Below are positions 37,151-46,180 of a stretch of 64,000 nucleotides of DNA, in pieces (the stretch's first letter is position 1; every line of letters begins with the position of its first letter). A model generated the notes under the pieces. It worked only from the letters and a program-made list of their open reading frames with translations, searched no databases and was not told the DNA's origin. Made by a program: the position numbers and the translations under genes. Location: NCBI RefSeq assembly GCF_000377765.1, contig NZ_KB898666.1, forward strand, positions 1 to 64,000, given 5' to 3'. The stretch comes from Gracilibacillus lacisalsi DSM 19029 (GTDB lineage: Bacteria > Bacillota > Bacilli > Bacillales > Amphibacillaceae).

Positions 37151-37161
37151 GAGATACAATA

Positions 37162-37818
37162 ATGAAAAAACAGTACGCAGTATTTGGACTAGGTCAATTT
37201 GGTGGAAATTTAGTTAAATCATTTGCTGAGTTAGGCGAAGATGTATTGGCAATTGATACAAATCCAAGCAAAGTAAAAAAATATTCCAAAATTGCAACAC
37301 ATGCGGTTCAAGCAAATGGCGTTGATGAAGCTTCCTTGAAAGAAATTGGAATTAGAAATTTTGACCATGCTTTTGTCTCTTTCGGAGAAAATATTGAAGC
37401 CAGTATCTTAACATCCTTATTGTTAAAAGATCTTGGAGTTCCAAGGGTATGGTCGAAAGCACAAAATGACTATCATCATAAAGTGTTAAGTAAAATTGGG
37501 GTCGATAGGGTTATCCAGCCAGAACGAGAAATGGCAAGACGTATTGCTCATCATACCGTATCTGATAATGTTATTGACTATGTAGAGTTATCTGAAGATT
37601 ACAGTATGGTAGAAGTAGTCGCCACTAACAAATTACATAACAAGTCTTTGGCTGAATTGAGTGTAAGAGAAAGATTTGGATGTACGATTGTCGGTATACA
37701 CAGAGATAAAGAAATGATCGTAAGACCAAAAGCTGAAGAAAAAGTATTAAAAGATGATCTTTTAATTGTGATGGGGCGTAACTCCGAAATTTATCGTTTT
37801 GAAAAAGAAGGAGTATAA
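37162..37818 (+). CDS. ktrA: Ktr potassium uptake regulatory subunit (KtrA/KtrC)
   Basis: This 218-residue RCK protein has the N-terminal Rossmann nucleotide site YAVFGLGQFGGNL, AQNDYHHKVLSKIGVDRVI and a C-terminal RCK_C domain (about 135-215). It gates the KtrB-type membrane channel in response to ATP/ADP and c-di-AMP. The start at 37162 follows AAAGGAGAT. No ktrB is next to it. GLGQFGG has Q where the B. subtilis proteins have R. Confidence 0.92.
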   Translation: MKKQYAVFGLGQFGGNLVKSFAELGEDVLAIDTNPSKVKKYSKIATHAVQANGVDEASLKEIGIRNFDHAFVSFGENIEASILTSLLLKDLGVPRVWSKAQNDYHHKVLSKIGVDRVIQPEREMARRIAHHTVSDNVIDYVELSEDYSMVEVVATNKLHNKSLAELSVRERFGCTIVGIHRDKEMIVRPKAEEKVLKDDLLIVMGRNSEIYRFEKEGV

Positions 37819-37980
37819 GGCTTAATGAATGGTGTTAAAATCTGAACATATACTAGAACTAAAATGGATTGTGAAGTCAAGAAAAACATGTTAGAATATT
37901 GTCTTGCAAGATTATAAAAGTACAAACCAACCTAAAAACATTTATATCTTGCAAATATGAATTGATAGGTGGTAAAAAAA

Positions 37981-38961
37981 ATGGAGAACAAAGAGAAGTA
38001 TCAAGTATTGTTGTATTATAAGTTTGTCACAATTGAAGACCCCGAAACATTTGCACAAGAACACTTAAAATTCTGTAAAGACTTAGGATTAAAAGGTCGC
38101 ATTCTTGTAGCTGAAGAAGGTATTAATGGTACCGTTTCTGGAACTGTGGAACAAACTAATAAGTATATGGAAGCAATGCATAATGATCCAAAATTCAGTG
38201 ACATGATGTTCAAAGTTGATGAGGCGGATGGACATGCCTTTAAGAAAATGCATTGTCGTCATCGTCCAGAGTTAGTAACACTTCGCTTAGGTGAAGAAGA
38301 TGTTGACCCACGCGAAAAAAATGCTGACTTTTTGGATCCTAAAGAGTTTTATGAAGCAATGCAAGATGAAAACACTGTTATTTTAGATACAAGAAATGAT
38401 TATGAATATGAACTAGGTCATTTCCGTGGTGCGATTAATCCTGATATTGAGACTTTCCGTGACTTACCTGAATGGATTGAGAATAACCGTGAAAAATTAG
38501 AAGGTAAGAAAATACTTATGTATTGTACTGGCGGAATTCGCTGTGAGAAATTCGGTGGTTGGATGAAAGAAAAAGGATTTGATGATGTCGGACAACTTCA
38601 TGGTGGAATTGTCACTTACGGAAAAGACCCTGAAGTACAAGGTGACTTATGGGACGGTCAACTTTATGTGTTTGATGAACGAATTTCAGTTCCAGTAAAC
38701 CGCAAAGAACATGTTGTAGTTGGAAATGATTACTTTGATGGTGAACCTTGCGAACGCTATGTAAATTGCGCTAACCCTGACTGTAATAAACAAATTTTAT
38801 GCTCCGAAGAGAATGAGCATAAATATATGCGCGGATGTACACACGAATGCCGTGTTCACCCTCGCAACCTATATATAGCAGAAAACAATCTTTCTGAAGA
38901 AGAAATCCAAGCAAGATTGGATCGCATCGCTGAAGAAGACGGCGTAATGCAAGAATCTTAA
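37981..38961 (+). CDS. trhO: tRNA uridine(34) hydroxylase TrhO (rhodanese domain)
   Basis: This 326-residue protein has an N-terminal acylphosphatase-like domain ([16 protein letters not shown]), a rhodanese domain (about 120-225, active cysteine in [17 protein letters not shown]) and a C-terminal cysteine-rich region ([24 protein letters not shown]). It oxygen-dependently makes 5-hydroxyuridine at wobble position 34. B. subtilis YbfQ is the counterpart. AGGTGG precedes the ATG at 37981. Confidence 0.95.
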   Translation: MENKEKYQVLLYYKFVTIEDPETFAQEHLKFCKDLGLKGRILVAEEGINGTVSGTVEQTNKYMEAMHNDPKFSDMMFKVDEADGHAFKKMHCRHRPELVTLRLGEEDVDPREKNADFLDPKEFYEAMQDENTVILDTRNDYEYELGHFRGAINPDIETFRDLPEWIENNREKLEGKKILMYCTGGIRCEKFGGWMKEKGFDDVGQLHGGIVTYGKDPEVQGDLWDGQLYVFDERISVPVNRKEHVVVGNDYFDGEPCERYVNCANPDCNKQILCSEENEHKYMRGCTHECRVHPRNLYIAENNLSEEEIQARLDRIAEEDGVMQES

Positions 38962-38964
38962 TCA

Positions 38965-38998
38965 AATCACGAGGTCTAATCCTCGTGATTTTTTATTA
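38965..38998 (+). terminator. terminator after trhO
   Basis: AATCACGAGG/CCTCGTGATT followed by TTTTATT. Confidence 0.9.
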
Positions 38999-39079
38999 TA
39001 CTTTTTTCGTCTTTGTAACAAGCTGTTCCTCGTAGTTACCAGCTTAATATGCTATCCTTTTATGTAGGAGGCGATCTAA

Positions 39080-39559
39080 TTGGCATTGTTTGATTTTACA
39101 ATTGAAACAGTTAATGGTGAAGAAAAAACAGTTAACGATTATAAGGCAAAAGCGATGATTGTTGTAAATACCGCTAGTAAATGTGGCTTTACTCCCCAGT
39201 TTGATGGGCTACAAGAATTGTATGATAAATATAAGGATGACGGATTAGAAATTTTAGGATTTCCTTGTAATCAGTTTATGAATCAAGAGCCTGGCTCAAG
39301 TGAAGAAGCGGAAGAATATTGTCGCCTTAATTATGGAGTCAGTTTCCCGATGTTTGCCAAAATAGATGTGAGAGGCAAAAATGCGCACCCTCTTTTTCAG
39401 CATCTCACTAAAGAAGCACCTGGAATAATCTCAGATCAAATCAAATGGAATTTCACGAAATTCTTGATTGATGAGAATGGAACTGTCGTAAAACGCTATG
39501 CACCGAAGACTGAACCGAAAGAAATCGAGAATGATATAAAAGAACTACTTTATTCGTAA
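39080..39559 (+). CDS. Glutathione peroxidase family protein (cysteine form)
   Basis: This 159-residue thioredoxin-fold protein has [16 protein letters not shown], with cysteine in place of selenocysteine, [13 protein letters not shown] and WNFTKFLID, the family motifs. Such bacterial enzymes, including BsaA of B. subtilis, usually act as thiol peroxidases. The start is TTG behind GGAGG. Single gene with its own terminator. Confidence 0.93.
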   Translation: MALFDFTIETVNGEEKTVNDYKAKAMIVVNTASKCGFTPQFDGLQELYDKYKDDGLEILGFPCNQFMNQEPGSSEEAEEYCRLNYGVSFPMFAKIDVRGKNAHPLFQHLTKEAPGIISDQIKWNFTKFLIDENGTVVKRYAPKTEPKEIENDIKELLYS

Positions 39560-39564
39560 GGAGA

Positions 39565-39599
39565 AGTGACAGTTTATTTAAACTGTCACTTTTTCTTTG
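39565..39599 (+). terminator. terminator after the glutathione peroxidase gene
   Basis: AGTGACAGTTT/AAACTGTCACT followed by TTTTCTTTG. Confidence 0.9.
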
Positions 39600-39668
39600 T
39601 TTTATACGACTTTTCATCGCGATAAATCCTCACACACCTCATTTTTTATGTGAGATAATTATAATGTT

Positions 39669-39685
39669 TGTAAGATTATCTAACC
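39669..39685 (+). promoter_or_regulatory. TnrA/GlnR-type nitrogen control box
   Basis: TGTAAGATTATCTAACC matches the known consensus TGTNANAWWWTMTNACA at every position but the last. It lies about 112 bp before the amt-mcp start. A weaker TGTGA half-site starts 20 bp upstream at 39649. This would place the fusion gene under nitrogen control. Confidence 0.6.
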
Positions 39686-39796
39686 GTGAACATGACATTG
39701 TTTCTATTCAAATAGTATCATTTACCTATGTTTATTATACACCAATGAAAATATGCAGCTTATATCTAGTAACCATTATAGAAAAGGATGACACAT

Positions 39797-42076
39797 ATGG
39801 ATACGATTCAGCTTCACCTTGATTTTGTTTGGATTGTTTTAGCTTCTATTCTAGTATTTTTTATGCAGGCTGGGTTTACTGCCTTAGAAGCAGGTCTTGT
39901 CCGTGCCAAAAACTCAATAAACGTTGCGATAAAAAATGTAAGTGATTTATTAATTGCAACTATGGTATTTTCTTTATTCGGATTCGCCATCATGTTTGGC
40001 GATTCTGCAAATGGCTGGATTGGTTCAAGCCTCTTTTTCTTTCAAGGATTAGCAGATGATCCATGGAATTTTGCCTTTTTATTCTTCCAAATTGTATTTG
40101 CTGGAACAGCAGCTACGATTGTCTCTGGCGCTATTGCGGAAAGAGTAAAATTCGGTGTGTACTTAGCCGGCACTTTTTTCATTGTATTAATTATTTATCC
40201 AATCTTTGGTCATTGGGCATGGGGGAGTCTACTCAACCCTGATCAAGCTGGTTGGTTAGAAAATATCGGCTTTGTTGATTTTGCAGGATCTACCGTGGTC
40301 CATTCCATTGGAGGCTGGGTGGCACTAGCTGCTGCATTAGTAGTAGGTCCACGAATCGGAAAATATAAAGATGGAAAAGTCTACAGTTTAAAGCCCTCTA
40401 ATGTTGTACTCGCAGCCATTGGTGTGTTTATTTTATGGTTAGGCTGGTTTGGTTTTAATGCCGGTTCCACCACAACAGGTGATACTTCTATTGCATTAAT
40501 TGCCCTTAATACTCATTTAGCAGCTGCTGCAGGTGGATTTCTTGCGATGATCACAAGTTGGATAATCTCCTCACAACCTAAGGTAGAAGATATTTTAAAC
40601 GGTGTCTTAGCCGGGTTAGTATCGGTAACTGCAGGAGTTGCCGTCTTCACACCGCTTATGGCGCTGTTAGCTGGTGCAATCGGGGGGATTATCGTTGTAT
40701 TTTCTTTAGTTTTTATCGAAAAAGTTTGTAAGATAGATGACGCTATTGGGGCGGTTTCTGTTCATGGTGTGTGTGGTGCTTGGGGAACCCTAGCAGTAGG
40801 TTTACTTGGTACTATGTCGTTACTACCTGCAGAAACACGCTTAGAACAAATTTTCATCCAATTTATTGGAGTAGCAGTTGCCTTTATATGGGCCTTTGCC
40901 CTTGGCTATCTTATTTATAAAGGCATTGGATTATTTATGAAGATTCGCCCAGAGAAAGAAGAAGAGCTTGCCGGACTGAATGTTAGTGAACATGGGGCTT
41001 CTATTGCAATGGTTGATACAATCCATTCAATGAAGGAAATTGCTAACTCAGCTGGAGACTTAACGAGTACGATAAAAGTAGAACCTGGTGAAGATACATA
41101 TGAATTAAATGTCGCTTTTAATCAGGTGATTAAGAAACTTGATCAACTAGTTAAGCAGGTAAAAGATGCTTCAAGCTATGTTGAGCATTCCGCAGAGGAT
41201 TTAATCCAAGTGACAGAGCGTTTGCGAGAAGACAGTAAAGAGCAAGTTGATACTATCGAAGATACCCACCAAGTATTTGTAGAGTCGGATCAACGACTGG
41301 AAATGGAATTGGAGAGGGAAAATGAAGTAATTGCCACGATTCAACAGTTTTTCTCTTCTGTTGAACAAGTAAGTGAAAATGTTGCGACCCTAACTGAAGA
41401 AATGACATCTGTACAATCGACAGTGAGTGATATCACTGGAATGAATCAAGAAGTCAACGACACCATGCAAAGGTATCAAGAGCAAAATGAACAAATTCAA
41501 CATTTTTCAAATCAAAGTAGTTCTGTAATGAAAGTAATTAAGGATATCGCAGAACAAATAAACTTATTAGCTCTAAATGCGGGAATCGAAGCAGCTCATG
41601 CCGGAGAATATGGAAAAGGATTTGCTGTCGTTGCCGATGAAATAAGAAAGCTGGCAGAGCAATCCAAACAATCCACCGTTGAAATTCAATCCATCCTCAC
41701 TGGAACAGTTGATACGATACAACAAGGTCAAAGTGAATTTTCCACCTTTTCGGCTAAATTACATGATTTATTAGCAGAGTTAGCCTATATACCAGAAAAA
41801 TTCAATCGTATTAATAGTGAAGTTAATGAAATTTATCATGTGATGGATCATTTTACAGATAATCTGGAAGTAATGAGCAAAGATACCTCAGAAATGCTGG
41901 CAAGTAAACAAGAACAAAAGCATAGTTTTCAAATGATGCGTAGTAAATTGGCGATCATTAATCAACAGATGAAAGAAAGTGATGCATCTATCGGGGATAT
42001 TGCTCAACGGATTTCAACGATGAAGGAGCAAAGTCTTTCACTATCGAATACCGTTAAGAAGTTTAAAACAAGTTAA
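39797..42076 (+). CDS. Ammonium transporter fused to methyl-accepting chemotaxis domain
   Basis: This 759-residue protein. Residues 1-400 are a full Amt channel with 11 helices, D161 in [10 protein letters not shown], twin histidines H169 and H323 (VHGVCGAWG), the WFGFNAGS pore segment and the family tail GLNVSEHG. Residues about 403-455 look HAMP-like ([23 protein letters not shown]). Residues about 460-759 are an MCP signalling coiled coil with the CheA-contact tip [20 protein letters not shown] and [16 protein letters not shown]. The key transport residues are intact. An odd helix count puts the MCP in the cytosol, as needed. It may sense ammonium for chemotaxis, transport it, or both. The ATG at 39797 has AAAGGATG upstream. 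Confidence 0.93.
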   Translation: MDTIQLHLDFVWIVLASILVFFMQAGFTALEAGLVRAKNSINVAIKNVSDLLIATMVFSLFGFAIMFGDSANGWIGSSLFFFQGLADDPWNFAFLFFQIVFAGTAATIVSGAIAERVKFGVYLAGTFFIVLIIYPIFGHWAWGSLLNPDQAGWLENIGFVDFAGSTVVHSIGGWVALAAALVVGPRIGKYKDGKVYSLKPSNVVLAAIGVFILWLGWFGFNAGSTTTGDTSIALIALNTHLAAAAGGFLAMITSWIISSQPKVEDILNGVLAGLVSVTAGVAVFTPLMALLAGAIGGIIVVFSLVFIEKVCKIDDAIGAVSVHGVCGAWGTLAVGLLGTMSLLPAETRLEQIFIQFIGVAVAFIWAFALGYLIYKGIGLFMKIRPEKEEELAGLNVSEHGASIAMVDTIHSMKEIANSAGDLTSTIKVEPGEDTYELNVAFNQVIKKLDQLVKQVKDASSYVEHSAEDLIQVTERLREDSKEQVDTIEDTHQVFVESDQRLEMELERENEVIATIQQFFSSVEQVSENVATLTEEMTSVQSTVSDITGMNQEVNDTMQRYQEQNEQIQHFSNQSSSVMKVIKDIAEQINLLALNAGIEAAHAGEYGKGFAVVADEIRKLAEQSKQSTVEIQSILTGTVDTIQQGQSEFSTFSAKLHDLLAELAYIPEKFNRINSEVNEIYHVMDHFTDNLEVMSKDTSEMLASKQEQKHSFQMMRSKLAIINQQMKESDASIGDIAQRISTMKEQSLSLSNTVKKFKTS

Positions 42077-42083
42077 AACATCT

Positions 42084-42118
42084 AAAAAAGTGGCGGTTTT
42101 CAATTTTAACCGCCACTT
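42084..42118. terminator. terminator between amt-mcp and ribH
   Basis: AAGTGGCGGTT/AACCGCCACTT with TTTTTT in the minus orientation. It serves the rib operon and probably also the convergent amt-mcp gene. Confidence 0.88.
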
Positions 42119-42124
42119 GTTATG

Positions 42125-42592
42125 TTATCCAATATCTTTTAATAAATTGGCCATTTCGATTGCAGAAATAGCCGCTTCTGCTCCTTTGTTTCCTGCTTTA
42201 GTACCAGCACGCTCAATTGCTTGCTCGATCGTATCTGTTGTTAACACACCGAAAATAACCGGAATACCAGCATCCATAGAAACACCTGCTACACCTTTTG
42301 ATACTTCATTGCTAACATAATCAAAGTGTGGTGTAGAACCACGAATAACAGTACCTAATGTTACAACCGCATCATATTTTCCTGATTCGGCCATTTTTTT
42401 CGCTACTAACGGGATTTCAAACGCTCCTGGCACCCATGCTACATCTACATCGTCTTCTGCAACACCGTGACGACGAAAAGCATCTTCTGCGCCACTTAAC
42501 AGTTTACCTGTAATAAATTCATTAAATCTTCCTACAACAATCCCTACTTTTAAACCTGTACCTACTAAATTACCTTCAAATGTTTTTGCCAT
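42125..42592 (-). CDS. ribH: 6,7-dimethyl-8-ribityllumazine synthase
   Basis: This 155-residue protein has [35 protein letters not shown] and [14 protein letters not shown], the lumazine synthase signatures. It condenses the pyrimidinedione with 3,4-dihydroxybutanone 4-phosphate. The start at 42592 follows GGAGG. It is the last gene of ribD-ribE-ribBA-ribH, one base after ribBA. Confidence 0.97.
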   Translation of the reverse strand: MAKTFEGNLVGTGLKVGIVVGRFNEFITGKLLSGAEDAFRRHGVAEDDVDVAWVPGAFEIPLVAKKMAESGKYDAVVTLGTVIRGSTPHFDYVSNEVSKGVAGVSMDAGIPVIFGVLTTDTIEQAIERAGTKAGNKGAEAAISAIEMANLLKDIG

Positions 42593-42593
42593 A

Positions 42594-43814
42594 TTAAATT
42601 CCTCCTCCATCTTGATTACCTTTTACATGTAATAAATGATCTAATTTTTCTACTTTTGTTTGTAAATATCTCTCGTTATTTTCATTGGCCGGAATCTCAA
42701 TTGCTTTTCTTCCTACTAATTCGAGTCCATACTCTTGAATACTTGAAAGCTTACGAGGATTGTTCGTAAGTAAATGCAGCTTTCCAACTCCTAAATCTCT
42801 TAATATTTGAACACTGATCGCATAGTCTCTTAAATCGTCTGGAAAGCCCAACTGGTGATTAGCTTCCACCGTATCATAGCCTTCCTCCTGCAGTTTATAT
42901 GCTTTCATTTTGTTAATTAAGCCAATACCACGGCCTTCTTGACGCATATAGACGAGTACACCTCGCCCTGTCTTTTGGATTTCTTCTAATGCTTTCTCTA
43001 ATTGTGGTCCACAATCACAACGCTCTGAGCCGAAGACATCACCGGTTAAACATTCAGAATGTACTCGAACCAATGTCGGCTCTTCAGGGTTTAATTCACC
43101 TTTATATAGTGCGACATGCTCCTGACCAGTGTATTTTTCTGTATAGGCAACAAGTTTAAAATCACCATATGCAGTTGGTAAATTAATTTCTGTTTCTTTC
43201 ACAATTAGTTGGTCATAACGTTTGCGGTATTGAATTAGTTCCTGAATCGTGATCATTGGCATGTTATGTTTGTCTGCCAGTTTCTCTAAATCTGGCTGGC
43301 GTGCCATGGTGCCATCTTCATTCATAATTTCACAAATAACCGCTACTGGCTTCGAACCTGCTAAACGCGCCAAGTCGATCGCCGCTTCGGTGTGACCTGT
43401 TCGTTCCAGCACTCCTGCTGTTCTTGCGATTAATGGAAAAACATGACCTGGCCGGTTAAAATCCTGTGCTGTCGTCGTATCGTCGACTAATTTCTGAATC
43501 GTTAATGCGCGTTCCTGTGCACTAATTCCCGTATGTGTCGTATGATAATCGATACTGACAGTAAAGTTAGTACCGTGATCATCGGTATTTCTTGTCACCA
43601 TTTCCCCTAACTGAAAACGATCAGCATAGCTTTTTGTCATCGGTGCACAGATCAATCCACGGCCTTCCTTAGCCATAAAATTAATCACTTCTGAAGTCGT
43701 ATGTTCAGCTAGGGCAATAAAATCCCCTTCATTTTCGCGATCTTCATCATCCACAACGATGACGATTTCCCCTTTTCTTAATGCTTCTATAGCTGCTTCT
43801 ACTGAGTGCTTCAT
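42594..43814 (-). CDS. ribBA: Bifunctional DHBP synthase / GTP cyclohydrolase II
   Basis: This 406-residue fusion has an N-terminal RibB domain ([36 protein letters not shown]) and a C-terminal RibA domain with zinc ligands in [17 protein letters not shown] and RQEGRGIGL. It starts both branches of riboflavin synthesis from ribulose 5-phosphate and GTP. GGAGGTGCAGCG precedes the ATG. Confidence 0.97.
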   Translation of the reverse strand: MKHSVEAAIEALRKGEIVIVVDDEDRENEGDFIALAEHTTSEVINFMAKEGRGLICAPMTKSYADRFQLGEMVTRNTDDHGTNFTVSIDYHTTHTGISAQERALTIQKLVDDTTTAQDFNRPGHVFPLIARTAGVLERTGHTEAAIDLARLAGSKPVAVICEIMNEDGTMARQPDLEKLADKHNMPMITIQELIQYRKRYDQLIVKETEINLPTAYGDFKLVAYTEKYTGQEHVALYKGELNPEEPTLVRVHSECLTGDVFGSERCDCGPQLEKALEEIQKTGRGVLVYMRQEGRGIGLINKMKAYKLQEEGYDTVEANHQLGFPDDLRDYAISVQILRDLGVGKLHLLTNNPRKLSSIQEYGLELVGRKAIEIPANENNERYLQTKVEKLDHLLHVKGNQDGGGI

Positions 43815-43826
43815 CGCTGCACCTCC

Positions 43827-44459
43827 TTAAAATCCGTATTGCTGTAATTTCTCTTCCGTAATACCTGTTGTTTGATTAGATGTTTGCAGGAGACGTTCCA
43901 TATATTTTGCTAACATATCAAATTCAACATTGACGATATCCCCTTGATTTTTTGCACCAAGGACAGTTGCTGTTTGTGTTTCTGGGATAAGTGAAATGGT
44001 AAATCCTTTCTCATCCACCCCAAAAACAGTAAGTGAAGTTCCATCTACGGCAACTGAACCCTTCAGCGTAATATAACGCGTTTCAGGTACGGAAATGTAA
44101 TAATACTTAGCGTTATCTTCCTGCCATGTGCGTTCAATCGTTCCAACTGCATCAACATGACCGGAGACAAAATGGCCACCAAATCTCCCATTGGCATGCA
44201 TGGCACGTTCTAAATTAACTTCAGATTGTGAAGATAATTTAGATAGTGATGAACCACGGAATGTTTCTGGAATGACATCAACGGTAAACCAATCAGATGC
44301 AAATTCAGTTACGGTCAAGCAAACACCGTTGACAGAAATACTATCGCCTATCGAGATATCTTCTGTGACCTTTTTTCCATGTATTTTTAATTGTAAAGCT
44401 TGATTATTCTGCTTTATCGACACTATTTTTCCCTTTTCTTCTACAATACCAGTAAACAT
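43827..44459 (-). CDS. ribE: Riboflavin synthase alpha chain
   Basis: This 210-residue protein has two homologous lumazine-binding halves (MFTGIVEEKGKI...GDSISVNGVCLTV and GRFGGHFVSGHVDAVG...SVAVDGTSLTV). It dismutates two lumazines into riboflavin. Its ATG overlaps the ribD stop by one base. It works with RibH in the capsid-like complex. Confidence 0.97.
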   Translation of the reverse strand: MFTGIVEEKGKIVSIKQNNQALQLKIHGKKVTEDISIGDSISVNGVCLTVTEFASDWFTVDVIPETFRGSSLSKLSSQSEVNLERAMHANGRFGGHFVSGHVDAVGTIERTWQEDNAKYYYISVPETRYITLKGSVAVDGTSLTVFGVDEKGFTISLIPETQTATVLGAKNQGDIVNVEFDMLAKYMERLLQTSNQTTGITEEKLQQYGF

Positions 44460-45547
44460 TAGGACTCCTCCTTCGGTTTTGCGATAAGCTTAAGGTCCGG
44501 ACCAATTTGTTTGATATCAATAAATTTTAGTTGTTGCGCTTCTTTCATCGCTATCGGTGATGCACCACCGATTACGGACTGTGCATCCTGCCCTCCTAAT
44601 AGCTTTGGTGCAATATACCAATGGCATTCATCAAATAATCTTTCTCTTAGAAAAGCTTGGTGTATAGTAGCACCACCTTCTACATAAAGGGATTGTACCT
44701 TCTCTTCTGCTAACAATTCCATTAAATCGGTTAGTCTTACCTTTTCAGTAGGCAGTTGAATCACCTTGATATGTGGATACTTTGTTGTAAAGTGTGCTTT
44801 ATCTGCTTGATTACCACATACCATCCAAGTTGGTGAATCAGTTTTAAATATTTGAAGATCGCCTGTCAGTGATAAATTGGTATCTAAAATAATGCGAATC
44901 GGACTTTTTCCGCCTTGGGGCAGACGCGTTGTTAAACTGGGATTATCTTTTTCAACCGTTTGTCGTCCCACTAGAATCGCATCATGTTTATGCCGTTCTT
45001 TATGAACATCTTCTCTTGCTTCTGTCGACGTGATCCATTTACTATCACCTGTAGCAGTAGCAGTTTTACCATCCAATGTTGTCGCTGCTTTCAAGGTAAC
45101 GAAGGGACGCTGTTTTTCTAAGTAATGAAAAAAGTGTTGGTTTATTCTTAAGGCACGCTGTTCTTGAATACCTATTTCTACTTCGATACCAGCATTTTGT
45201 AAAATTTCTACACCTTTTCCTGCTACTTTAGGGTTTGGATCAAGGCATGCAATATAGACTTTATTTACTTCGCTTTTCACTAAGAGTTCTGCACATGGCG
45301 GTGTTTTACCGTAGTGAGCACAAGGTTCCAGCGTAACATAGACATCCGCTCCTTTTGACTTCTCACCTGCTTGAGCAATGGCGTGAACTTCTGCATGTGC
45401 TTCACCAGCTTTTAAATGGGTACCGACACCGAGCAATTCGCCATTTTTCACGACTACCGCTCCAACTGAAGGATTCGGACTTGTTTGACCTATAGTAGCT
45501 TCTGCAAGATTGAGCGCAAGGTCCATCCATTCTTCATTCGTTCTCAC
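44459..45547 (-). CDS. ribD: Bifunctional riboflavin deaminase/reductase RibD
   Basis: This 362-residue protein has an N-terminal cytidine-deaminase-like zinc domain (HAEVHAI, EPCAHYGKTPPC) and a C-terminal reductase domain (KAATTLDGKTATATGDSKWI, VEGGATIHQAFL). It is the first gene of the riboflavin operon. The FMN riboswitch and two terminators lie upstream. Confidence 0.97.
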   Translation of the reverse strand: MRTNEEWMDLALNLAEATIGQTSPNPSVGAVVVKNGELLGVGTHLKAGEAHAEVHAIAQAGEKSKGADVYVTLEPCAHYGKTPPCAELLVKSEVNKVYIACLDPNPKVAGKGVEILQNAGIEVEIGIQEQRALRINQHFFHYLEKQRPFVTLKAATTLDGKTATATGDSKWITSTEAREDVHKERHKHDAILVGRQTVEKDNPSLTTRLPQGGKSPIRIILDTNLSLTGDLQIFKTDSPTWMVCGNQADKAHFTTKYPHIKVIQLPTEKVRLTDLMELLAEEKVQSLYVEGGATIHQAFLRERLFDECHWYIAPKLLGGQDAQSVIGGASPIAMKEAQQLKFIDIKQIGPDLKLIAKPKEES

Positions 45548-45576
45548 TTGATCATCACCTTTTGTCGATAAAATCT

Positions 45577-45607
45577 AAAAAAGCCCTAGGAAATATACCT
45601 AGGGCTT
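45577..45607 (-). terminator. second terminator in the rib leader
   Basis: In the minus orientation AAGCCCTAGG/CCTAGGGCTT is followed by TTTTTTAG. It lies between the riboswitch and the ribD start, 30 bp ahead of the ATG, so rib transcription must pass it. Confidence 0.8.
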
Positions 45608-45664
45608 GTGTATTTTAATTCACAGTAAAGAACTTGGTTTTGTGGTTACATCGCTATAGGGACA

Positions 45665-45695
45665 CAAAAAAACTACTTTTCCCCATAGAAAAGTC
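45665..45695 (-). terminator. riboswitch-proximal terminator of the rib leader
   Basis: In the minus orientation ACTTTTC/GGAAAAGT is followed by AGTTTTTTTG. The CTTTTC arm can pair with GGGAAAAGG at the 3' side of the aptamer P1 stem, which would give a mutually exclusive antiterminator. Confidence 0.7.
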
Positions 45696-45704
45696 ACTAC
45701 GTCA

Positions 45705-45862
45705 CCAATTCCTTTTCCCATCCAGACTATTACTGTCGGCTTTGGATTTTCACCAAATCCACCTTCACATTTTTTCAAATGATCCGGGTCACGGACTAAA
45801 AAAGCATCTTTGCTTTTATCACCGTCGGTCGGGAATTACACCCTGCCCCAAAGGAATCTTAA
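45705..45862 (-). ncRNA. FMN riboswitch (RFN element)
   Basis: The reverse complement contains the invariant RFN blocks in order: GGGGCAGGGTGTAATTCCCG, ACCGACGGT, AGTCCGTGACCC, GGTGGATTTGGTGAAAATCC and AAAGCCGACAGTAATAGTC, TGGATGGGA. It senses FMN and controls the downstream riboflavin operon. Confidence 0.96.
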
Positions 45863-45884
45863 TCGCTTATTTTATTATGTAAAT

Positions 45885-45913
45885 AGTATATAGAATTTTT
45901 CTTTTGAATGCAA
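45885..45913 (-). promoter_or_regulatory. promoter of the riboflavin operon
   Basis: On the minus strand TTGCAT, 17 bases, TATACT lies just upstream of the FMN aptamer. A separate TTGTTA-N17-TTAATA at 45924-45952 on the plus strand could serve pspC. Confidence 0.7.
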
Positions 45914-45975
45914 AGTATCTGTTTTGTTAGTTTGTGGAAAAATGTGTTAATATGTAAAGGATAGGAGGTGATGAC

Positions 45976-46161
45976 ATGAGACGAAGACTGAGAAAGTCAG
46001 GTAGTGATCGATCTGTTCATGGTGTATGTGGTGGTATTGCTGAATATTTTGGTATATCATCCTTCTTGGTCCGTCTTCTTTTTCTTTTTGTAATGCCAGC
46101 GGGTTTTATTATTTATATCATTTTATCAAATATTCTCCCAGATTCGCCGAAAACTTTGTAA
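45976..46161 (+). CDS. PspC-domain small membrane protein
   Basis: This 61-residue protein consists almost only of a PspC domain (GVCGGIAEYFGISSFLVRLLF) with one membrane helix and a basic N-terminus. PspC domains serve envelope-stress sensing in other bacteria; the role of stand-alone copies in Bacillaceae is unclear. TAGGAGGTGATGAC precedes the ATG. It is 19 bp ahead of the NERD gene. Confidence 0.9.
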   Translation: MRRRLRKSGSDRSVHGVCGGIAEYFGISSFLVRLLFLFVMPAGFIIYIILSNILPDSPKTL

Positions 46162-46180
46162 TATCTGAAAGGAGTAGAAT

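Noticed and set aside
37084-37161. A 26-residue longer N-terminus for KtrA
   Set aside because: The extension would be translated from the riboswitch terminator region; the ATG at 37162 has a proper ribosome site and matches the family start.
45634-45882. An 82-codon plus-strand frame
   Set aside because: It is antisense to the FMN riboswitch, whose conserved RNA blocks explain the sequence.
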